Source: Euryarchaeota archaeon SCGC AAA252-I15
GTDB lineage: Archaea; Altiarchaeota; Altiarchaeia; IMC4; SCGC-AAA252-I15
Length of the DNA: 12,473 bases
Assembly (NCBI GenBank): GCA_000402775.1
Contig: AQSC01000023.1
Span: 1 to 12,473 of the forward strand
Direction: 5' to 3'
Part shown: positions 1 through 6,350 of the stretch, in pieces
Layout of the letters: every line of letters begins with the position of its first letter
Position numbering within the stretch: the first letter of the stretch is position 1
Notes under the pieces: model-generated
The model's database searches: none
Told to the model about the DNA's origin: nothing
The model's input: the letters and a program-made list of their open reading frames with translations, nothing else
Position numbers and translations under genes: made by a program

Positions 1-2
1 TA

Positions 3-200
3 AAACCCGAAGACTACAACCAACGCTCTATGAACGAAACCAACAACAGCACAGTCAAACGCAAATACGGAGACACACTAACCACCAAAACATACTGGAC
101 ACAAGTAAGAGAAACACTCCTCACCGCAATAACACACAACATAGACCGATACATCAACACCATAAAATCCTTGCTCACGCAAGGATTGCAACGAAGCTAA
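3..200 (+). mobile_element. C-terminal end of an IS4/IS5-type DDE transposase (5' end outside window)
   Basis: An open frame enters from the left edge and gives 65 residues before TAA. It contains the Y-(2)-R-(3)-E-(6)-K signature of IS4/IS5-type transposases: Y5, R8, E12 and K19 of the visible part, followed by RKYG. E12 would be the third acidic residue of the catalytic DDE triad, and the following segment (AITHNIDRYI) is the usual helical tail of these enzymes. The rest of the gene, including the first two catalytic aspartates, lies outside the window, so it cannot be said whether the copy is intact. Codon use is strikingly A- and C-rich on this strand, unlike the following thiamine genes, which fits a separately acquired element. 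The family assignment rests on the YREK motif; the exact IS group is uncertain. Confidence 0.85.
167..186. repeat. 7-bp hairpin at the 3' end of the transposase gene
   Basis: ATCCTTG (167-173) and CAAGGAT (180-186) are perfect inverted repeats around a 6-base loop, inside the last codons of the transposase. It could be a subterminal structure of the insertion sequence or a terminator-like hairpin; it has no T-run. Confidence 0.5.
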
Positions 201-219
201 ATTTTTCAATAAACATTTA

Positions 220-247
220 TGTGAGAATGCCTGACTGCTCTCTCACA
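220..247. repeat. 7-bp inverted repeat downstream of the transposase, possible IS end
   Basis: TGTGAGA (220-226) and TCTCACA (241-247) form a perfect inverted repeat with a 14-base spacer, starting 20 bases after the transposase stop. This is where the right end of the insertion sequence would be expected, but the left end is not in the window, so a terminal repeat cannot be confirmed. Confidence 0.4.
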
Positions 248-291
248 GAAAAATCGAATGGACTATTATTAACAATTGTTTTTATACGAGG

Positions 292-299
292 TATTTAAA
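292..299 (+). promoter_or_regulatory. Archaeal TATA box for the thiMEL operon
   Basis: TATTTAAA is centred about 29 bases before the thiM ATG at 325. With normal archaeal spacing (start about 25 bases after the box) transcription would begin just before the ATG, giving an almost leaderless mRNA. A second T/A-rich box lies at 279-286. No structured thiamine-diphosphate riboswitch fits between these boxes and the start codon. Confidence 0.55.
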
Positions 300-324
300 A
301 CAACTCGGTAATATTATTTTCCCA

Positions 325-1125
325 ATGGAAAAAATCGATGCTTACGGGTTACTGAGGAAAATCAAGGAGGAAAAACCTCTAGTCCACCACATCACTAATT
401 GGGTTACGATATACGACTGCGCCAACATAGTGCGCACTTTCGGAGGTCTTCCCGTCATGGCTCACGCCCGCGAGGAAGTGGAAGAGATGGTCGGCATCTC
501 CCAGGCCCTCGTACTAAACATCGGCACCCTCACTCCCGAACTAGTTGACACCATGATACTCGCAGGTAAAACCGCGAATGAAAAAGGGATTCCGGTCGTA
601 TTAGATGCTGTTGGGGTGGGGGCGACAAAGCTTCGGACTGAAAGCGCCCTGAAAATACTTAAAAGTGTGCACGTTGATGTTGTGAAAGGTAATGAAAGCG
701 AGATTGGAACACTCGCCGGAGCTGAAGCAGAGACAAAAGGCGTTGAAAGCATGGGGGTTAAGGGAGACATACTAAAGATCGCTCAAAACCTTGCGGAAGA
801 AAACAATCAGACAGTGGTCGTAACCGGTAAAACCGATAAAATCGTTTCCAAGGGAAAAAATTATCTCGTGGAAAACGGCCACTCAATGATGGGTGCAATA
901 GTCGGGACTGGCTGTATGAGTGCGAGCGTTATCGGGGCGTTTTGCGCGGTCGAAAAAGATTATGCACTCGCAGCTTGCGCGGCTTTAGCCTGTTTTGGGA
1001 TTTCCGGAGAGCTTGCAGCAGAAAAATCGAATGGACCCGGAAGTTTCAAGGAACAGTTGTATGATGAAGCATTCAACCTGGGTGAGGATACAGTCCTAAA
1101 AAGAATCAGGATTAGCTTACAATGA
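325..1125 (+). CDS. thiM: Hydroxyethylthiazole kinase ThiM
   Basis: This ribokinase-fold enzyme phosphorylates 4-methyl-5-(2-hydroxyethyl)thiazole with ATP (EC 2.7.1.50), feeding salvaged thiazole into thiamine synthesis in the cytoplasm. At 266 residues it has the usual family length. Visible landmarks are HHITNWVT near residues 21-28, GLPVMA at 41-46, VVLDAVGVGAT at 91-101, VVKGNESEI at 119-127, and the anion-hole and catalytic loop GTGCM at 194-198, with Cys197 at the position of the conserved cysteine. The usual PVG of the DPVG motif is AVG here and the usual N-x-x-AN stretch reads YDCAN, both mild deviations. The ATG is supported by the TATA box just upstream. Its TGA overlaps the thiE ATG (ATGA), so the genes are translationally coupled. 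Confidence 0.93.
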   Translation: MEKIDAYGLLRKIKEEKPLVHHITNWVTIYDCANIVRTFGGLPVMAHAREEVEEMVGISQALVLNIGTLTPELVDTMILAGKTANEKGIPVVLDAVGVGATKLRTESALKILKSVHVDVVKGNESEIGTLAGAEAETKGVESMGVKGDILKIAQNLAEENNQTVVVTGKTDKIVSKGKNYLVENGHSMMGAIVGTGCMSASVIGAFCAVEKDYALAACAALACFGISGELAAEKSNGPGSFKEQLYDEAFNLGEDTVLKRIRISLQ

Positions 1126-1751
1126 ATCTGGAATTTGACTTGTATTTCATAACAGACCGTGGGTTATCGCTTAAACCGGATGTTGAGGTCGTGGCTGACG
1201 CACTCACCGGGGGAGTGTCAGTCGTGCAGTATCGTGAGAAAGAGTATTCCACGGAAAAGATGGTTGAAACCGCCTTAATGATTAAGAAATTGTGCAGTGA
1301 AAAAAAATGTCTTTTCCTGGTAAACGATAGAATCGATGTCGCACTCGCATGTGACGCTGACGGAGTGCATCTCGGCCAAGATGACCTGCCGTGTGAAATT
1401 GCTCGAAGATTATTGGGACCCGATAAAATTATCGGGATTACTGTGCGCGATGTCGGCGAGGCGTTGGATGCTTGGAAGGCGGGAGCCGATTACCTGGGCG
1501 TTTCCCCGATTTACACAACTTCGACCAAGCTTGATGCGGGGGAGCCCGGTGGATTAAACTTGATGAGGGAAGTTAAATCGGCTGTAAAAATTCCTTGTGT
1601 TGGTATTGGCGGGATAAACGAGTCGAATATGATTGATGTTTTAAAGGCAGGGGCTGATGGCGTGTGCATGATTTCCGCGGTTGTTTCAAATGAGGATGTC
1701 ACTGAAACGGTTAAAAGAGTCATACGGAAAATAGAGTCCACTCGAACATGA
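1122..1751 (+). CDS. thiE: Thiamine-phosphate synthase ThiE
   Basis: This TIM-barrel enzyme condenses hydroxymethylpyrimidine diphosphate with thiazole phosphate, the ThiM product, to thiamine monophosphate (EC 2.5.1.3). Of its 209 residues, the recognisable motifs are YFITDR at 8-13, VVQYREK at 34-40, NDRIDVAL at 68-75, DGVHLGQDDLP at 80-90 (substrate and Mg-diphosphate binding), the TSTK loop at 133-136 and the phosphate-binding VGIGGI at 160-165. It overlaps thiM by four bases and thiL by four bases (ATGA at both ends), so the three proteins should be made together. Many archaea use a ThiN-type enzyme for this step, so a stand-alone ThiE is informative about this lineage. No anomalies are seen. 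Confidence 0.93.
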   Translation: MNLEFDLYFITDRGLSLKPDVEVVADALTGGVSVVQYREKEYSTEKMVETALMIKKLCSEKKCLFLVNDRIDVALACDADGVHLGQDDLPCEIARRLLGPDKIIGITVRDVGEALDAWKAGADYLGVSPIYTTSTKLDAGEPGGLNLMREVKSAVKIPCVGIGGINESNMIDVLKAGADGVCMISAVVSNEDVTETVKRVIRKIESTRT

Positions 1752-2710
1752 ATATTAAGGATTTTGGGGGGGAGTTCAAACTTATCGATCTGATTTCAAA
1801 GAACACGTCTAATCCAGACGTGATTGTCGGAATAGGTGATGACTGTGCAGTACTGAAATACTCTGAAAAAGAGCATCTGCTTTGGACTGTGGACATGATG
1901 GTGGATGGTGATCATTTCAGAACTGACTGGATGACGGGAGGTCAGGTCGGAGCGAAAACCGTGGAATCGAATGTGTCCGACATCGCCGCCATGGGAGGGC
2001 TTCCGAAGTACGCGTTAGTTTCGATTGCGCTAACTGATGATACGCCCATAGAATTTGTAGAGGAATTGTATGGAGGAATGCGCTTGTGCGGGAAAAAGTA
2101 TGGTTTAGAGATTGTTGGGGGCAACACAACTCACAGCAAGACTCTTACGATAGACTTTACTTTACTGGGTGTTGTCGAGGAAAAAAAATTGACTCTTCGG
2201 TCTGGTGCCCGCGTAGGGGACTTGATTTGTGTTACGGGGGACTTGGGAAAATCCAGGGTAGGCCTCGAGCTATTGTTGGCTGGGAAAACAGGGTTTACTG
2301 ATGCATACTTGAATCCATCCTGCAGGCTTTTCGAGGCGCGAGAAATTGCAGGATATGCAAATAGCATGATCGACGTCTCTGACGGGCTTGCAAGCGAGGT
2401 AAATCACATCTGCCAGATGAGCGGTGTCGGTGCGAAGGTCTATGAAAAAGAAATTCCTATATTAGAAAAAACTCGCAAGGCTGCGGAATCCTTGGGTAAA
2501 AACCCTCTTGAATACGCTTTGCATGGTGGGGAAGACTACGAGCTAGTGTTCACAGTTTCCGCGGAAAAATATGGTAAGATGAATGTTGAGTGTCCCACAT
2601 CTGTTGTGGGAAAGATTCTTCCTGAAAGTTCAGGGACTAATTTAATAGATCCAAAAGGAGTTAAGAAACCCCTCGGTGGCGGATACGATCATTTTAAAAC
2701 CGATATGTGA
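1748..2710 (+). CDS. thiL: Thiamine-monophosphate kinase ThiL
   Basis: ThiL phosphorylates thiamine monophosphate with ATP to the active cofactor thiamine diphosphate (EC 2.7.4.16) and belongs to the PurM-like ATPase superfamily. The 320-residue length is normal. Visible motifs are GIGDDCAV at 28-35, the Asp-containing VDMMVDGDHF around 48-57, SNVSDIAAMGG at 74-84 (Mg/ATP site), GGNTT at 124-128, CVTGDLG at 161-167, IDVSDGL at 208-214 and HGGEDYEL at 259-266. It closes the operon: thiazole kinase, coupling enzyme and final kinase lie in pathway order with four-base overlaps. No hydroxymethylpyrimidine kinase (ThiD) is present in the window, so HMP diphosphate must come from elsewhere. Confidence 0.94.
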   Translation: MNIKDFGGEFKLIDLISKNTSNPDVIVGIGDDCAVLKYSEKEHLLWTVDMMVDGDHFRTDWMTGGQVGAKTVESNVSDIAAMGGLPKYALVSIALTDDTPIEFVEELYGGMRLCGKKYGLEIVGGNTTHSKTLTIDFTLLGVVEEKKLTLRSGARVGDLICVTGDLGKSRVGLELLLAGKTGFTDAYLNPSCRLFEAREIAGYANSMIDVSDGLASEVNHICQMSGVGAKVYEKEIPILEKTRKAAESLGKNPLEYALHGGEDYELVFTVSAEKYGKMNVECPTSVVGKILPESSGTNLIDPKGVKKPLGGGYDHFKTDM

Positions 2711-2725
2711 CTGCGTTTCTCTTAA

Positions 2726-2745
2726 TAAACCGTTAGGTTTTTATG
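2726..2745 (+). promoter_or_regulatory. Copy 1 of a TAAACCG-N4-GTTTTTATG block after thiL
   Basis: The block starts 15 bases after the thiL stop. Read as RNA it can fold AAACC (2727-2731), loop GTTA, GGTTT (2736-2740) and then runs into T's, like a short terminator. Read as DNA it contains an archaeal TATA-like TTTTTA. The same 20-base arrangement recurs at 4081-4100. Terminator and promoter roles cannot be separated by eye. Confidence 0.45.
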
Positions 2746-2858
2746 CTCTATCTGTCTGCAATGTAAGAAGGCAATCGACGAGGAGGGTGTAATTCAACGC
2801 AGTAATGTGGCAAGTGCCTTGTACCTGGTTTGTGAAGTAGTGTTCTTTCAGTAACCCT

Positions 2859-2869
2859 TACGTTACGTA
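2859..2869. promoter_or_regulatory. Perfect 11-bp palindrome next to the permease TATA box
   Basis: TACGTTACGTA is a perfect palindrome around a central base, 5 bases upstream of the T/A box of the permease gene. That is where archaeal regulators commonly bind to block or recruit TBP/TFB, so it is a candidate operator. The regulator is unknown. Confidence 0.35.
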
Positions 2870-2873
2870 CTCG

Positions 2874-2886
2874 TTTTAATATTTTA
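2874..2886 (+). promoter_or_regulatory. TATA box for the YHS-permease gene
   Basis: TTTTAATATTTTA is centred about 24 bases before the ATG at 2904, which predicts a leaderless transcript and supports ATG 2904 over the in-frame TTG at 2901. Confidence 0.5.
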
Positions 2887-2903
2887 GCGTCTATTAAATT
2901 TTG

Positions 2904-4070
2904 ATGGCTTGGGATCCTGTATGCGGCATGGAAGTTAAGGAGGGTGAGGAATCGCTCCACGCCGAGCATGACGGAGAAACAATATTTTTTTGTGGAAAGC
3001 ATTGCCTTGACAAATACGTGAAGGAGCACGATATAAAGCCTGAATTGGGCTTGTGCGACACCTGCGTGGGAGTCCCCTGGTTCAAGCAAAAACTTTTCAA
3101 AGTTTCGGCAATACTTCTTGTTGTGCTTTTAATCTCGTATCTGATTGAACCTTTGCAACCACTTCACAACAATCTCGTAGACTACTTAAGCCTTATCTGG
3201 TGGGCGGTAATCCTCGGACTTATCATCGGAGGACTAATCGACTATTTCATCCCACGGGAATACATAATAAAAGTGCTTGCTAAACGCGAGAAAAGGACCA
3301 TACTTCACGCCGTAATCCTCGGATTTCTCATGAGCGCGTGCTCTCACGGGATACTTGCAATCGCAATACAACTATACAAGAAGGGTGCGTCCATCCCCTC
3401 AGTAATAGCGTTCCTACTCGCCTCGCCGTGGGCGAACCTCACCTACACGATACTGCTGTTCAGCCTTTTCGGCGTTAAGGCGTTATACATCATAGCTTCG
3501 GCCATCCTTACCGCATTGACTACTGGAATCGCCTTCCAAGTCCTAGATTCCAAGGGTAAGATAGAAAAGAATCCTCACACACTCCAGCTTGAGAAAGGAT
3601 TCAGCATCCGCTCTGACGTGAAAAAGCGTTTTAGTGGATACAATTTTTCTGGAAGTGATATTCCAAAGACTGTGAAGGGTGTTTATGAGGGTGGCGTGAG
3701 TCTTGCGAACATGGTGGTCTGGTGGATACTCATTGGAATACTTGCAGCATCGTTTATTGGGACTTACGTTCCAACGCACGTGTTCATGAAATATGTGGGA
3801 CCGACTGTTTTAGGTCTTCTCATAACTCTTATTGCAGCAACGATCATCGAAGTATGCAGTGAAGGATCCTCACCCATAGCATTTGAGATTTTCAGGCAAA
3901 CTGGCGCTTTTGGAAACAGCTTCGTGTTCCTCATGGCGGGAGTCGCAACAGACTATACCGAGATAGGGTTGATTTGGTCGAACATCGGGAAGAAGACTGC
4001 TTTATGGCTTCCACTAATCGCGGGGCCGCAAATAATCATTTTGGGATACGCATTCAACATACTGCTCTAA
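2904..4070 (+). CDS. Metal/metalloid permease with N-terminal YHS/TRASH domain (SO_0444/ArsP-like)
   Basis: A 388-residue membrane protein. Residues 1-45 form a YHS/TRASH-type metal-binding domain: DPVCGMEV around Cys7, then FFCGKHC with Cys30 and Cys34. A CDTC pair follows at 51-54. The rest is a permease of the ArsP_1/DUF318 type. Hydrophobic helices lie roughly at 67-85, 95-115, 133-155, 162-190, 194-212, 270-290, 298-316, 338-350 and 365-388, with two conserved loops, SACSHG (144-149) and EVCSEGSSPIA (316-326). The split helix-hairpin pattern and cysteine-containing loops match transporters proposed to export Cu/Zn (SO_0444 type) or organoarsenicals (ArsP type); the ion itself cannot be read from sequence. 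I chose ATG 2904 because it starts the canonical MAWDPVCGM motif and lies correctly after a TATA box. The zinc-ribbon gene at 4216 follows on the same strand. Confidence 0.85.
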   Translation: MAWDPVCGMEVKEGEESLHAEHDGETIFFCGKHCLDKYVKEHDIKPELGLCDTCVGVPWFKQKLFKVSAILLVVLLISYLIEPLQPLHNNLVDYLSLIWWAVILGLIIGGLIDYFIPREYIIKVLAKREKRTILHAVILGFLMSACSHGILAIAIQLYKKGASIPSVIAFLLASPWANLTYTILLFSLFGVKALYIIASAILTALTTGIAFQVLDSKGKIEKNPHTLQLEKGFSIRSDVKKRFSGYNFSGSDIPKTVKGVYEGGVSLANMVVWWILIGILAASFIGTYVPTHVFMKYVGPTVLGLLITLIAATIIEVCSEGSSPIAFEIFRQTGAFGNSFVFLMAGVATDYTEIGLIWSNIGKKTALWLPLIAGPQIIILGYAFNILL

Positions 4071-4080
4071 TCTCATTTTC

Positions 4081-4100
4081 TAAACCGACCAGTTTTTATG
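4081..4100 (+). promoter_or_regulatory. Copy 2 of the TAAACCG-N4-GTTTTTATG block, after the permease
   Basis: It matches the block at 2726-2745 at 16 of 20 positions with identical spacing and starts 10 bases after the permease stop. Its TTTTTATG (4093-4100), if a TATA box, would place transcription start near 4121, exactly on a GTG that opens a 31-codon frame ending on the next gene's ATG. Confidence 0.45.
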
Positions 4101-4120
4101 GTTTCAAGCAGACATCTAAA

Positions 4121-4216
4121 GTGACAAAGAAAAACATGACAAGTTCCCGGAAAATCTCGATTAAGTCGATTGTCGTTGGAATCCAAGGGGGCGTGAAAAG
4201 CGAAGGTTGGGTGTAA
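4121..4216 (+). CDS. Candidate leaderless 31-codon small ORF upstream of the zinc-ribbon gene
   Basis: A GTG lies about 25 bases after the TATA-like box of the 4081-4100 block and opens a basic 31-residue frame rich in Lys, Ser and Ile (starting MTKKNMTSSRK). An internal ATG lies at 4136. The stop TAA at 4214-4216 shares its last A with the ATG of the zinc-ribbon gene, a typical translational-coupling junction. It could be a real small protein, a leader peptide controlling the next gene, or chance reading of a 5' leader. There is no recognisable domain. Codon use is unremarkable. Confidence 0.3.
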   Translation: MTKKNMTSSRKISIKSIVVGIQGGVKSEGWV

Positions 4217-4479
4217 TGGATGATAAAAAATCAGTTACCGGTGTGCATGGTTGTCCAGGAGCAGACGACATCAAGAATCCTAAACCCTCCTACATACCTT
4301 GCCCTAAGTGTGGGGGTGATGTTGAAGTCTGGAGCGACGGGGAACAGACCGTCTGCGACGAGTGCGGTGGTACCGTAACGCAGGAGGGCGCTCTCGCATG
4401 CCTTGAATGGTGTGAGAAGGCCGAGGAATGTGTGGGTGGGGAGAAATACAGAAAGTATCTTGAACAAAATAAGAAATAA
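4216..4479 (+). CDS. Small zinc-ribbon protein
   Basis: An 87-residue soluble protein with a treble-clef or ribbon-like core. CPKCGG (about residues 29-34) and CDECGG (47-52) supply four cysteines for one zinc, with VEVWSDGEQTV as the beta-hairpin between them. A C-terminal segment, CLEWCEKAEECVG, adds three more cysteines. I recall the ribbon followed by C-x-x-WC-x-x-A-x-x-CVG from small archaeal and clostridial proteins of unknown role, sometimes next to or fused with HD phosphohydrolases. The start was set at ATG 4216, which overlaps the stop of a small upstream frame; an in-frame TTG lies at 4207. Its neighbour is the YHS-permease, so a role in metal sensing, storage or delivery is possible, but that is inference from position only. 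Confidence 0.75.
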   Translation: MDDKKSVTGVHGCPGADDIKNPKPSYIPCPKCGGDVEVWSDGEQTVCDECGGTVTQEGALACLEWCEKAEECVGGEKYRKYLEQNKK

Positions 4480-4481
4480 GA

Positions 4482-5696
4482 TTAGTCTTCTCGAAGTTGT
4501 CTGGGTAAAAGGAGATCTTCTTCGGCTGCCGTAAGTTTTGCGGTGAATTCAGGTTGGTCTTCTTTCCGGCGGACACCTAAAAGCGTGAGCATGATGATTA
4601 ATGGCTTTCGTTCTTTGTCGCGTGTTGCATCTCCTTCCTGATACTCTACGTCGCTTTTTCTCCCGTCCACGGTTCCAATACCGCCGATTTCAAGTCCCAT
4701 TGATTTCATCTGGGATGTCGTTAAATCATCATCCGGCCGGAAACTACCTTGAGGGCTTAAAGATCTAATCATCATTGAGTCCATAACTCCCTCAACTGGC
4801 TCGACTATGAAAATGAAAGTATTGCTATTTCTTGCAGGTCCTATAGTCTTGTCGTCGCCCATCCAAACCGCCTTAAAAAAGTGTTCGTTTATGGGATTTA
4901 CCAGTGGAAGTTGCCCTGGACCCTTCATGAAGGGCGAGCTTCCGAAAAGCTTGTTCCCGCATATCATGGTGAATTTCGCAGGCATCTTAAGCAGCGCGGA
5001 AAAGGAGTATTGGGTTTCAAACCCTTCAGGTGTTGCGAGCTTGTCGTCGTCTGCCATGGGGAGGAATCCTATCAAGTGAATTGGGTCGCGATAAGTTTCT
5101 ACGCCAAGCTTTTCAATCACATCTCTAAGCGTCCACTCTACTGGTCGCTCGCCGTCTTTCCCGACGATTGTAGTCACCTTATGCTCCATAAGCTTTTGAA
5201 CGTCGAGCGGTGATGTCGAAGCCATAACCGGCATCTGGAATTTAACGTCTCCGAATCCCTTCTCCTCATCTCCATGGGCTGTAAGGCTTAGGGAGAATGC
5301 GATGTTTGGGTCGTGGACTGCCCCGCCCAAACCGGCCTCGAAGGATAACGGCAGTTGACAGCCTGGAGGAAGGGTTTCATAACTATCCACGAGAGCCCAC
5401 CTCACTCCGCCTGGAACTTTCGCGCGGTTTGATAAATCCCATGTCGCCTCAACAGTCTCGGCCATGGCAACCGCTGCAGGATTCCGTCTCAGATTATCTG
5501 AAAACCCGCGCATAAAATCCCCCTTACCCCTCCAACCTAATCCACTGGAAGAAGGCTCAAGAGTGTGTTCAGTGGGTTCCCCACCGGCAGAAAAAACAGG
5601 ATTCGCTTCAGGGTGGTCTGCAAGGTATGCTTCAACTGCTTTCCTCATACCTTCATCAGGATTACCTTCCTCCGGTTTCCTCGCCTTATGAGCCAT
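4482..5696 (-). CDS. Unrecognised 404-residue soluble protein
   Basis: I do not recognise this protein. It has no signal peptide or membrane helix and begins with a charged, Lys/Glu-rich N-terminus. Residues about 45-70 form a low-complexity Ser/Gly linker, and the body is mixed alpha/beta, with Trp- and Phe-containing stretches such as VRWALVDSYETLPPG, DPIHLIGFLPMADDDKL and NEHFFKAVWMGDDKT. Notable repeated features are DDK/DDD acidic loops and several GxGxG-poor glycine turns, but there is no P-loop, HhH, zinc site or known catalytic motif. The C-terminal third contains LIIMLTLLGV. I preferred ATG 5696 over an in-frame TTG at 5699. It is the last gene of a minus-strand operon, 26 bases after an 8-oxoguanine glycosylase, and its stop lies 2 bases from the stop of the convergent zinc-ribbon gene. 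A DNA-repair or stress link is only guilt by association. Confidence 0.8.
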   Translation of the reverse strand: MAHKARKPEEGNPDEGMRKAVEAYLADHPEANPVFSAGGEPTEHTLEPSSSGLGWRGKGDFMRGFSDNLRRNPAAVAMAETVEATWDLSNRAKVPGGVRWALVDSYETLPPGCQLPLSFEAGLGGAVHDPNIAFSLSLTAHGDEEKGFGDVKFQMPVMASTSPLDVQKLMEHKVTTIVGKDGERPVEWTLRDVIEKLGVETYRDPIHLIGFLPMADDDKLATPEGFETQYSFSALLKMPAKFTMICGNKLFGSSPFMKGPGQLPLVNPINEHFFKAVWMGDDKTIGPARNSNTFIFIVEPVEGVMDSMMIRSLSPQGSFRPDDDLTTSQMKSMGLEIGGIGTVDGRKSDVEYQEGDATRDKERKPLIIMLTLLGVRRKEDQPEFTAKLTAAEEDLLLPRQLRED

Positions 5697-5722
5697 CAAT
5701 TAATTATTGGCAGTAAGGCTTT

Positions 5723-6346
5723 TTATTTCAGTATTTTCCCGGTTTCCAAGTACCATAAGTATAAGTCTAGTTCGGCGAGGGTGAGGTCAAGTTTGCGTCC
5801 CAGCTTTCGCAATACCTCCTCTATTTCCAAATACTTTTTCTTGTTCAGAGTCTTCGGTTTTTCAATTACATTGTGTTCGACTAATACGTCTATTATGTGA
5901 AAGTCCAGGATAGCGTAATCGCTAAAGCCGATGTTTCGGAGGAAGTGGCTTGCTTCCTTCATCCCCAACCCCTTCACGTTTCCGACGAGCCAGTCGCGAA
6001 GCTCATTCCCCTTAAGAGCTGCGAGCACGCCATCTAGCGAACTCAAGTGTGTCCTCGCCTCGACAATGTAGCTTGCCCTCGCGTTAGGGTAACGGTAACC
6101 CAGTTTCTTAAGTCTTGCAGCAAGCTTTCTCTCGCTCAAAGTCAGAAAACCATCTCCCACAGACTCCTGAATCACAATAGCCCGCTCCGCGTTAAAGTTG
6201 GCTGTTAAAATGCAAAAACAAAGCTCTGAAAAAACATTTTTCGAGCCTGATTTACCTACTCCTCTAAATGATTGTATTCGCTTAGCTATTGTCCCTGATA
6301 GTTTTGAAGACTGTAGTTTTCGAATTATTTGGATTAGTGAATCCAT
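5723..6346 (-). CDS. ogg: 8-oxoguanine DNA glycosylase / AP lyase, Ogg2 family
   Basis: This bifunctional base-excision-repair enzyme removes 8-oxoguanine and nicks the abasic site through a Schiff-base lysine. The 207-residue length equals that of the Methanocaldococcus Ogg2 prototype as I remember it. FSELCFCILTANFNAERAI (39-57) is the family's N-terminal signature. The helix-hairpin-helix is GNVKGLGMKEASHFLRN (122-138), with Lys130 the expected nucleophile, and ILDFHIIDV follows, with Asp148 the expected catalytic acid. The protein ends in a lysine (Lys207), the residue whose position matters for 8-oxoG recognition in Ogg2. It sits 4 bases downstream of the HAD hydrolase and 26 bases upstream of the unknown 404-residue protein in the same operon. 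It is unrelated in sequence to MutM or eukaryotic-type Ogg1. Confidence 0.92.
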   Translation of the reverse strand: MDSLIQIIRKLQSSKLSGTIAKRIQSFRGVGKSGSKNVFSELCFCILTANFNAERAIVIQESVGDGFLTLSERKLAARLKKLGYRYPNARASYIVEARTHLSSLDGVLAALKGNELRDWLVGNVKGLGMKEASHFLRNIGFSDYAILDFHIIDVLVEHNVIEKPKTLNKKKYLEIEEVLRKLGRKLDLTLAELDLYLWYLETGKILK

Positions 6347-6350
6347 AACA

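Noticed and set aside
200..324. Thiamine-diphosphate riboswitch upstream of thiM
   Set aside because: Two T/A promoter boxes occupy the region and the transcript would be almost leaderless, leaving no room for the THI-box fold.
2748..3089. Minus-strand frame of 113 codons opposite the permease start
   Set aside because: It has an Arg/His/Leu-rich shadow composition, no promoter, and overlaps the clear YHS domain on the other strand.
4482..5696. Catalase-like reading of the 404-residue protein from WDL and DPI-x-x-IGF stretches
   Set aside because: The heme-ligand tyrosine motif and the catalytic His and Asn neighbourhoods of catalases are absent; the resemblance is a few scattered residues.
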